Shown in pieces: positions 1 to 5,824 of a stretch of DNA of 9,499 bases. The DNA comes from Pseudomonas sp. (GTDB lineage Bacteria > Pseudomonadota > Gammaproteobacteria > Pseudomonadales > Pseudomonadaceae), in contig JAQZAY010000129.1 in NCBI GenBank assembly GCA_029239415.1, forward strand, positions 1-9,499, read 5' to 3'. A program made the translations under genes and the position numbers. The notes under the pieces are model-generated. The model was not told the origin of the DNA. It saw only the letters and a program-made list of their open reading frames with translations, and made no database searches. Position 1 is the first letter of the stretch. Each line of letters starts with the position of its first letter.

Positions 1-27
1 GTCAGAAATTTTGTGTTCGGGCATAAC
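1..27 (+). repeat. IS256-family left terminal inverted repeat
   Basis: Bases 1-22 match the reverse complement of 1328-1349 at 20 of 22 positions. The similarity continues through ATAAC (23-27) once a 2-base gap is allowed. This is the transposase binding and cleavage end upstream of the transposase gene. Confidence 0.9.
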
Positions 28-46
28 ATGAGTAAGAGGTGCATGT

Positions 47-1294
47 ATGCCAACCAAAAAGAAACCCTTGCGTGACCTGCCCAAAATCCCCAAAGAACTG
101 CTGGAGCAGTTTGGTGAGGGCTTGATGACCGCAGAAGCCATCGAGGATGCCTCTGCGGCGTTCAAGAAGGCCCTGATCGAACGCGCGCTGAATGCCGAGC
201 TGGGTCACCACCTGGGCTATCCGCCGGGCGCGCAGCGCCCAGAGGATGAAACCAACCAGCGTAATGGCAAGAGTGGCAAGACGGTTTTGACCGGCGATGG
301 CCCGCTGCGGCTGGAGATTCCTCGTGATCGAGACGGCAGCTTTGCGCCCATTTTGATCCCCAAGCACGAGCGCCGATACACCGGCTTCGACGACAAGATC
401 ATCGCCATGTACGCACGTGGAATGACAGTCCGAGAGATCCGAGCCTTTCTTTCCGAGCAGTACGGAACAGAGGTTTCGCACGACTTCATCAGCTCTGTGA
501 CAGATGAGGTCATGGAAGAGATCGGCGCGTGGCAACAGCGGCCTCTGGAGCCGATGTATCCGGTTATTTTCTTTGATGCGCTGCGGGTGAAAATCCGCGA
601 AGAAGGCCTGGTGCGCAACAAGGCCATTTACTTGGCGCTGGGCGTTCTACCCGACGGGACGCGCGATATCTTGGGCATCTGGATCGAGAACACCGAGGGT
701 GCGAAGTTCTGGATGAAAGTGTTCAATGATCTCAAGACGCGTGGTATCGAAGACGTGCTGATTGCTGTGACCGACGGACTCAAAGGGATGCCTGAGGCTC
801 TGAGCGCAGTGTTTCCGGCTACGACACTGCAAACCTGCATCGTTCATCTGATCCGCAACAGCCTCGATTATGTGGCCTGGGATAAGCGTCGTGAATTGGC
901 CAAGGCGCTGAAACCGATCTACCAGGCCATCAACGCCGAGGCAGCTGAGCAGGCGCTGGACGATTTTGAAAACGGCCCTTGGGGCAAGCAGTATCCAACA
1001 GTGGTGGCTGCCTGGAGACGGGCCTGGGATCGAGTGATTCCCTTCTTCGTCTTCCCGCCAGCCATCCGGAAAGTGATTTACACGACCAACGCTATCGAGA
1101 GCATCAACTCTCAGCTACGCAAGATCGTCAAGACCCGCGGTCACTTCCCGACCGACGATGCGGCGACCAAGCTGATCTGGCTTGGACTGCGAAATATCAC
1201 GGCGAACTGGGGTTCAGCGGCGCATGATTGGAAGAGCGCGATGAATCAATTTGCGATTCTGTACGGAGATCGATTTATCAGGCCGACCTGGTAA
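47..1294 (+). CDS. IS256-family (mutator-type) DDE transposase
   Basis: This 415-residue enzyme catalyses cut and strand transfer of the surrounding insertion sequence. The catalytic triad is visible: D177 in the FFDALRVKIR block, D243 in AVTDGLKGM and E351 in TTNAIESINSQLRK. The spacings (66 and 108 residues) equal those of the IS256 transposase triad (D167, D233, E341). Between the second D and the E lies the LQTCIVHLIRNSL segment typical of the family, and length is normal. The N-terminal ~100 residues should contain the end-binding region. The ATG at 47 is preceded by AGAGGT (35-40) at a 6-base spacing, which supports this start. The frame is intact, with no frameshift or internal stop, so the gene is probably functional. 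It ends in TAA immediately before a strong stem-loop. Confidence 0.96.
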   Translation: MPTKKKPLRDLPKIPKELLEQFGEGLMTAEAIEDASAAFKKALIERALNAELGHHLGYPPGAQRPEDETNQRNGKSGKTVLTGDGPLRLEIPRDRDGSFAPILIPKHERRYTGFDDKIIAMYARGMTVREIRAFLSEQYGTEVSHDFISSVTDEVMEEIGAWQQRPLEPMYPVIFFDALRVKIREEGLVRNKAIYLALGVLPDGTRDILGIWIENTEGAKFWMKVFNDLKTRGIEDVLIAVTDGLKGMPEALSAVFPATTLQTCIVHLIRNSLDYVAWDKRRELAKALKPIYQAINAEAAEQALDDFENGPWGKQYPTVVAAWRRAWDRVIPFFVFPPAIRKVIYTTNAIESINSQLRKIVKTRGHFPTDDAATKLIWLGLRNITANWGSAAHDWKSAMNQFAILYGDRFIRPTW

Positions 1295-1322
1295 AAGCAC
1301 GGCCTGCCTCACGGCAGGCCGT
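1293..1322 (-). terminator. Intrinsic terminator at IS right end, minus-strand orientation
   Basis: There is a perfect 10-bp GC-rich stem (ACGGCCTGCC at 1299-1308 with GGCAGGCCGT at 1313-1322). On the minus strand the loop is GTGA, a GNRA-type tetraloop, and TTTT follows two bases after the stem, which makes a good intrinsic terminator. On the plus strand the bases after the stem (TATCGG) give no U-tract, so termination of the transposase transcript would be weaker. It would stop transcripts entering the IS from the lipoprotein operon. The U-tract overlaps the complement of the transposase stop codon. Confidence 0.7.
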
Positions 1323-1349
1323 TATCGGCCCGAACACAAAAAATCTGAC
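1321..1349 (-). repeat. IS256-family right terminal inverted repeat
   Basis: This is the reverse-complement partner of the left end. The tip reads GTCAGA inward from base 1349. The outermost bases, with base 1350, form CTGACA, a 5/6 match to a -35 hexamer pointing out of the element. No convincing -10 follows 17 bp downstream. Confidence 0.9.
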
Positions 1350-1395
1350 AGTCTCCGCCTCCAGCAAGAACGCGGGGTACTTCAGCACCGCCCAG

Positions 1396-1412
1396 GCCTG
1401 TCCTAGACAAGC
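1396..1412 (-). terminator. Weak hairpin after lipoprotein operon
   Basis: Seven pairs (one a G-U wobble in the minus-strand RNA) form around a 3-base loop, about 20 bases past the lipoprotein stop codon. No run of T follows, so it may be only an RNA-end stabiliser or chance. It lies in the 80-bp gap (1350-1430) between the IS and the operon, where nothing else is recognisable. Confidence 0.25.
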
Positions 1413-1430
1413 GTCACGCCCCTGCAATCA

Positions 1431-2516
1431 TCAGCCGCCACCCGTTCCATACCCCGTCATCTCCAGATACCCCTCGCCTCCCGCACCGCCCACCACCCGT
1501 ACCGGCCCCTCCCAATACGGAAACCGGGTCTGCATCCAGGCCTGGGGTTCGATCGCCTGCACCTGCACGTCCAGGCCCCGTTCGGCCAGGCGCAGCCGCC
1601 AGCGCGTGGGCACGGACACGCCATTGGTCTGGCGTGTCCAGCCCACCGGCTCCAGACGCACCTGCGCACCCTCCACGGGGAAGGCCTGGCCTGTCGGGTC
1701 GATCCAGGTACCGGCCTGATAAGGCATACCCTGCGCCTCGCGCACGCGGAACAGCATCAATTTGGCCCCATCGCCCAGGTGCAGGGAAAACCAGTCCCAG
1801 CCCGACTGCCCTGCAGCCAATGGCTGGCTGCTCCATTCGCGGTCCAGCCAGGCCTTGCCGGTGACGTCGACCTGTTGCCCGTCCAGCTCGACCTGCCCCT
1901 GCACCGTGTAGAACGGCTGGCTGTAGTAGTAGGACGCCTGGCCCTGGCCAGACTTCTCGCTGTAGCCGCGATCCCCGTGCAATACCAGCGGCTTGTCGGC
2001 CCGCAAGCGCAGGTCGTAGGCGAAGTCTGTGCCCGCCGCCGTCATGCGCAGGTGATCGATGCTGCCCTCGCCCTTCAACGCCCAATCGTTGATCCAGGCC
2101 TGGAACGGCTGCGCCTCGACCCCGGCCTGGCCGATGCCACCGCGCGCGAGGGTGTCGGCCGAACGGTGACCGTGGGGTCCGGTCAGCGCGGCATTGCCCA
2201 TCCACAGGTTGGGGCTGTTCCAGTCGCCGGTCTCGGCGCCGGGGCGCAGCGCCGAGCGGAACAGCGTCCACTGCACGCCCCAGTCGCGGCCCTGGGCGTC
2301 CGTGAGGTTGGCGGTCACGTACCACCACTCGATGCGAAAACCATCATGGGCACCATGGTCGCGGGGGAAGACCAGCGGCTGGCCACGGCGCACCGGTTCG
2401 AAGGCCTCGGCCTGCTGGCCCAGGCCGGCGAACCCTTTGGCCGCAGGCGGTGCGTCATCAGGGCCACAGCCGCCGAGCAGCAGCGTCAGCATGAGCGAGA
2501 CGATCCTAGCGTTCAT
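1431..2516 (-). CDS. Outer-membrane lipoprotein, CrtC/AttH lipocalin-like family
   Basis: The protein has 361 residues. The N-terminus is a short hydrophobic signal ending in a lipobox (LGGC) with the lipidated cysteine at C17. Residue +2 is Gly rather than Asp, so Lol sorting should place it in the outer membrane. The family hallmark EWWYVTANL is at 63-71, followed by a WGVQWTLFRSAL strand. Further family motifs are the LDREWSSQ block in the middle and GYLEMTGYG near the C-terminus. Relatives are annotated as carotenoid 1,2-hydratase/hydroxyneurosporene synthase (CrtC) or AttH, and fold as two lipocalin-like beta-barrels. No carotenoid genes are present here, so a hydratase role is unlikely and binding of a lipophilic ligand is more plausible (inference). 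It is the last gene of the operon. Its start overlaps the permease stop by 11 bp, and GAGGG (2526-2530) 9 bases upstream is a plausible ribosome site. The length is normal. Confidence 0.88.
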   Translation of the reverse strand: MNARIVSLMLTLLLGGCGPDDAPPAAKGFAGLGQQAEAFEPVRRGQPLVFPRDHGAHDGFRIEWWYVTANLTDAQGRDWGVQWTLFRSALRPGAETGDWNSPNLWMGNAALTGPHGHRSADTLARGGIGQAGVEAQPFQAWINDWALKGEGSIDHLRMTAAGTDFAYDLRLRADKPLVLHGDRGYSEKSGQGQASYYYSQPFYTVQGQVELDGQQVDVTGKAWLDREWSSQPLAAGQSGWDWFSLHLGDGAKLMLFRVREAQGMPYQAGTWIDPTGQAFPVEGAQVRLEPVGWTRQTNGVSVPTRWRLRLAERGLDVQVQAIEPQAWMQTRFPYWEGPVRVVGGAGGEGYLEMTGYGTGGG

Positions 2517-4962
2517 CGGCGAATGCCCTCAGCAACTCGTTGGGTTGACGCCGGGCCAGTTGCCAGAGCGGCCAGGCACTGGCCAGCACGCTGCTCAGCA
2601 GGCCCAGCAGGGCCAGGCGCAGCAACTGATCGGGGAACACCGACAGTGGCAGGCGCCAGCCGAACGCCTGGACATTGACCACCGCCACCAGGCACCAGGC
2701 CAGCAACAGCCCCAACGGAATCGCCAGGGCGACGGTCAGCCCCCCGAGCAACACGGTCTGCCCCAGGCTCAGCCAGACCAGGTGCGTACGGCGCACGCCC
2801 AGGGCCCACAGTGGCGCCAGCTGGCTCAGCCGGGTCTGCCCCAGGGTCAGCAGGCTGATGAACAGGGCCACGGCCGCAATGCCCAGCGTCAGGCTGTTGA
2901 GCGCCGTCGTGGCCGCAAAGGTGCGGCTGAAGATCTCGGTGGACCAGCGCTTGAGCGCTGCCTGCTCGATGAGGTGCTCATCGTCCAGGGCGAAGGCGGC
3001 CTGCACGGCCGATTTGAGTGCCGATGCCTGGCCGGGCAAGGTCTGCACACCGAGGCTGGTCAAGGTGGCCGGGGGCCACAGCGTTCGCAGCGTCTTGGCT
3101 TCGAGCATCAGGTGGCCTTTGGGGTTGCCATAGTCGGCGTAGATCCCGACCACGGCGAACGGAGGCTCGGCACCCAAAGCCACGGTGTCGCCGACCGTCA
3201 CTGCGAGGCGTCGGGCCAACTGCTCGCTCAGCATCACCCCTTCGCCTTGAGTCAGGCGTTGCCAGGCGTCCGGTTCCTGCGACAGCAAGGGCCAGTGCCC
3301 ACGCAATCGCGCCGGTTCGGCGACGCCTTGGGCCTGCACGGGCCAGCCTTGCACCTGGACGTCGGTGCGCCAGCTAGCCACCACCGAGGTGACCTCCGGG
3401 CGCTGGGTCAGCCAGTCGGCCAGGCGGGTGGCGTGTCGGGTGTCCTTGGGGCTGATGTACAGGTCGGCGGACAAGCGCTGGTCGAGCCAGCCCAGGAACG
3501 TGCTGCGAAACCCTTCGGTCATGCTGCCGACACCGACACTCGCCGCCAAGGCCAGCAGCAAGGCCATCAAGGCCAGGCTCAGGGCCGGCAATTGCTGACG
3601 GCTGTCGGCGATGAACCACTGGCCCAACGGCCGCCGGACCATCCGCGCAAGCCCCGCCAGACAGCCTTCGAGCAACAAGGGCAGCAGCAACGCCGCCGCC
3701 AACAGGACGGCGGCGACCAGGGCAAAGGCGCTGGGCAGGCCATGGCCGTAGCGCCAGCAAGCCAGTGCGACCATGACCAGCCCGACGGCGACCAGGCCCT
3801 GGCGCTTGAGCCAGGGCAGTTGCGCCAGGCGCCAGGCTTGAGGCCGGGCCAGGGCCAGCAAGGGCAGGCGCGCTGCACGGGCCACACTGCTGGCACCGGC
3901 GAGCAGCGCGCCGAGGACCGCGACCCCGATGCCGCTCAGCCACCACTGCGCAGGCAGGCTCAACTGCCGGGCCACCTGGGCGCCGTACAGCCCCTGCACG
4001 CTGGCGGCCACGTCCGGCAGCAGCAGCGTGGCCAGCCCATAGCCACTGGCAACGCCGGCAAGCCCGCCCGCCACGGCGAACAGCCCCAACTCCAAGGCCA
4101 GACCCAGCAACAGCACCCGCTGGCTCACGCCACAGGCTCGCAGGGTGCGCAGCAGCGCGCGGCGCTGTTCCAGGGCCAGGCCGATGGCGGCATGGGCGAT
4201 GAACAGGCCGACCACGAAGGCCAGCAAGCCCAAGGCGGTGAGGTTGAGATGGAAACTGTCGGTGAGCCGCCCCAGGTCGCCATCGTCACCCCCCGGCTGC
4301 ACGCTGACACGTTGGGCGAGCGTGTGGGACAAGGGTGGCCCTGGGTGGTTGATCAGCAGCCGCGACAGCTGGCCGGGCATGCGCAGCAGCGTCTGGGCCT
4401 GGCCAATGTCCATGACCAGCACCCCTGGGGCCAGGTCGGGCTCGAGCCTGAAGGGCGGCAGCGCCTGACCCTGCAGGTCATGGGCCGTCTCACCGGGCGC
4501 GAGCGCCAGGACGTGCCAGGTATCCGGGGCGATCAGGGTCTGCCCCGGCGCATTGATGAAGGCCTGCACATCGAAGTCCTGCAAGCGCTGACCGGCCACG
4601 CGTGCGTCGCCTGGTTGGCTGAGCGGGTCGATCCCGATCACCCGAAGCTCATGGGGCGTCGGGCCGGCGATGCTCAGGCGTCCCTCCAAGAGCGGCGTGA
4701 CGTCCCAGCCCAGCCTGCGCAGCTGCACGTACAGCGCCTGGTCCAGGCGTTGTCCATCGCGTGCCACCAGCCGCGCCTGGGTCGAACTGCTGAGCACGGC
4801 GCTGGCGCGCGCATAATCGCTGCGCGCCTGAGCATTGAGCGCCTGAACTCCGGTCCAGAGCGCCGTGGCCAGCCACAGACCGGTGAAGATCGCCATGCCT
4901 TGCAGGCGATGGCGGCGCCAATGGCTCAGCAAGGCCTGGAGGGTGATCAGCCAGGTGCTCAT
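2506..4962 (-). CDS. ABC transporter permease with two FtsX domains
   Basis: This 818-residue inner-membrane protein is the membrane half of the ABC system. About ten hydrophobic segments are visible: one N-terminal (~21-41), then a ~200-residue periplasmic region. A first FtsX core follows (~240-264, 284-315, 340-360), with central segments (~388-404, 411-434), another at ~459-480, and a second periplasmic domain (~481-686). The C-terminal FtsX core is at ~687-800. This layout matches E. coli YbbP and the AttF/AttG-type permeases, rather than the 4-helix MacB or LolC subunits. Such proteins usually transmit ATPase movement to the periplasm to extract or release lipids, lipoproteins or peptides, rather than import solutes. 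The start chosen (MSTWLITLQ) gives the classic ATGA overlap with the ATPase stop; an in-frame ATG at 5004 adds 14 residues but is less likely. Substrate is unknown. Confidence 0.9.
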   Translation of the reverse strand: MSTWLITLQALLSHWRRHRLQGMAIFTGLWLATALWTGVQALNAQARSDYARASAVLSSSTQARLVARDGQRLDQALYVQLRRLGWDVTPLLEGRLSIAGPTPHELRVIGIDPLSQPGDARVAGQRLQDFDVQAFINAPGQTLIAPDTWHVLALAPGETAHDLQGQALPPFRLEPDLAPGVLVMDIGQAQTLLRMPGQLSRLLINHPGPPLSHTLAQRVSVQPGGDDGDLGRLTDSFHLNLTALGLLAFVVGLFIAHAAIGLALEQRRALLRTLRACGVSQRVLLLGLALELGLFAVAGGLAGVASGYGLATLLLPDVAASVQGLYGAQVARQLSLPAQWWLSGIGVAVLGALLAGASSVARAARLPLLALARPQAWRLAQLPWLKRQGLVAVGLVMVALACWRYGHGLPSAFALVAAVLLAAALLLPLLLEGCLAGLARMVRRPLGQWFIADSRQQLPALSLALMALLLALAASVGVGSMTEGFRSTFLGWLDQRLSADLYISPKDTRHATRLADWLTQRPEVTSVVASWRTDVQVQGWPVQAQGVAEPARLRGHWPLLSQEPDAWQRLTQGEGVMLSEQLARRLAVTVGDTVALGAEPPFAVVGIYADYGNPKGHLMLEAKTLRTLWPPATLTSLGVQTLPGQASALKSAVQAAFALDDEHLIEQAALKRWSTEIFSRTFAATTALNSLTLGIAAVALFISLLTLGQTRLSQLAPLWALGVRRTHLVWLSLGQTVLLGGLTVALAIPLGLLLAWCLVAVVNVQAFGWRLPLSVFPDQLLRLALLGLLSSVLASAWPLWQLARRQPNELLRAFADER

Positions 4963-5627
4963 CGCGCAGGCCCGTCGCACACTTGCCCGGCCTGCAGCCA
5001 GCATTGGCGCTGCAGGCGGCTGGCCAGACGCTGGCTGTGGGTCACCATCAGCACGCTGCTGCCCGCCTCATCGACCAGTTGCAGCAGCAGCGCCAGCACC
5101 TCGTCGCTGCTCGCCTCGTCCAGGCTGCCGGTCGGCTCGTCGGCCAGCAGCAGGGGCGGCTTGCTAGCCAGCGCCCGGCCGATGGCGACCCGTTGTTGTT
5201 GCCCCCCGGAAAGTTGCTCGGGATAACGCTCCAGCAGCGCACCGAGCCCCAGGCGATGCACCAGGTGCGCGGTCCAGCGGGCGTCGTAGCGTCTGGCCAG
5301 GCGCGCCTGAAAGGTCAGGTTGGCGGCGACGTCCAGGCTGCTGAGCAGGTTGTACTGTTGGAACACCAGGCCGATGTCTTCGCGGCGCCAGCGCGCCAGG
5401 GCGGCTTCGGAGCGGCCGTCCAGGGGGACGCCGTCGATCAGCACACGGCCCTGGTCGGCGCGATCCAGGCCGGCGATCAGGTGCAGCAGGGTGCTCTTTC
5501 CGCTGCCGGACTCGCCCATCAGCGCCAGGCTTTCACGCGGGCCCATGGTCAGGTCCACGCCACGCAGAACAGGCAGGTCGCCCTGGGCGGTGCCGAAGGA
5601 TTTGTACAAGCGTTCGACGATGAGCAT
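4959..5627 (-). CDS. ABC transporter ATP-binding protein, LolD/MacB/YbbA type
   Basis: This 222-residue cytoplasmic ATPase powers the FtsX permease encoded next to it. The full nucleotide-binding set is present: Walker A GESGSGKST at 38-46, Q-loop FQQYNLL at 89-95, signature LSGGQ at 139-143, Walker B LLLADE at 159-164 with catalytic E164, and the switch histidine H197 in VTHS. Length and the LADEPTGSLD block place it in the LolD/MacB/FtsE/YbbA group, which pairs with FtsX-fold permeases. It is the first gene of the operon and ends in a 4-bp overlap with the permease. The start at MLIVERLYKS fits the family N-terminus. An upstream in-frame ATG at 5654 would add nine residues but has no ribosome site. 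The site before 5627 is itself weak (GGACA about 8 bases upstream). Exact substrate cannot be told from this subunit. Confidence 0.92.
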   Translation of the reverse strand: MLIVERLYKSFGTAQGDLPVLRGVDLTMGPRESLALMGESGSGKSTLLHLIAGLDRADQGRVLIDGVPLDGRSEAALARWRREDIGLVFQQYNLLSSLDVAANLTFQARLARRYDARWTAHLVHRLGLGALLERYPEQLSGGQQQRVAIGRALASKPPLLLADEPTGSLDEASSDEVLALLLQLVDEAGSSVLMVTHSQRLASRLQRQCWLQAGQVCDGPAR

Positions 5628-5716
5628 GGCAAGGGTGTCCCTGGGTTGAGGCATCTGGGCGGCGGGGCGACCAGGCCATCGGGTGTGCTGCTATGACAGC
5701 GTCCGAACGACACGGG

Positions 5717-5739
5717 TGCAATTGGATAAACGAATTGCA
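5717..5739. promoter_or_regulatory. Operator-like inverted repeat in the divergent promoter region
   Basis: TGCAATT (5717-5723) and its exact reverse complement AATTGCA (5733-5739) flank a 9-base spacer, giving a 23-bp symmetric element. It abuts the Fur-like site and lies on the upstream side of the receptor promoter, where a dimeric regulator could act on either gene direction. The binding protein is unknown. Chance occurrence in this AT-richer gap cannot be excluded. Confidence 0.35.
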
Positions 5740-5764
5740 AATACGAATCGTTGGCAGATAGTAT
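5735..5764 (+). promoter_or_regulatory. Putative sigma-70 promoter of the TonB receptor gene
   Basis: TTGCAA (5735-5740; 4/6 to TTGACA) and TAGTAT (5759-5764; 4/6 to TATAAT) are 18 bases apart. They lie about 60 bases before the receptor start codon, in the only AT-rich patch of the 197-bp gap. The Fur-like site falls between and over these elements, as in many iron-repressed promoters. No equally good promoter was found for the leftward operon. Confidence 0.4.
5737..5755. promoter_or_regulatory. Candidate Fur box
   Basis: GCAAATACGAATCGTTGGC matches the GCAAATGAGAATCATTTGC form recalled from Pseudomonas iron-regulated promoters at 15 of 19 positions, and the classic GATAATGATAATCATTATC consensus at 11 of 19. 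Its position over the receptor promoter fits iron repression of a siderophore receptor. Placed between divergent start codons, it could also repress the ABC/lipoprotein operon. Confidence 0.5.
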
Positions 5765-5824
5765 GCGCCACCTTTTTCAATGCGCCTTGTCGCCGCGCTC
5801 CGTGTTCCCTGGTTCGAGACCTCC

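Larger units (their letters stand above)
1..1349 (+). mobile_element. IS256-family insertion sequence
   Basis: The element is bounded by imperfect inverted repeats: the outer 22 bases match at 20 positions, with mismatches only at positions 7 and 8. It carries a single transposase gene that fills nearly all of it. The size, one-ORF layout and DDE transposase fit the IS256 family. The left repeat starts at the first base of the window, so the left boundary could lie a base or two further out, and the left copy of the target duplication (usually 8-9 bp in this family) is not visible. The bases that would hold the right copy begin at 1350. The element sits about 80 bp beyond the stop codon of the lipoprotein gene, so it does not interrupt that operon. 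It is visibly less GC-rich than the flanking genes, as expected for an acquired element. Confidence 0.93.

Noticed and set aside
1345..1373. Hybrid outward promoter at the right IS end (CTGACA as a -35)
   Set aside because: At a 17-bp spacing the bases are GAACGC, which is not a credible -10, and the promoter would run antisense to the lipoprotein operon.
2194..5226. A 1010-codon plus-strand open frame opposite the permease and lipoprotein genes
   Set aside because: Its translation is Gln/Arg/Gly/Pro-rich and low in complexity with no domain, and it lies antisense to three clearly recognisable genes. Long antisense frames are common in GC-rich DNA with strong third-position bias.
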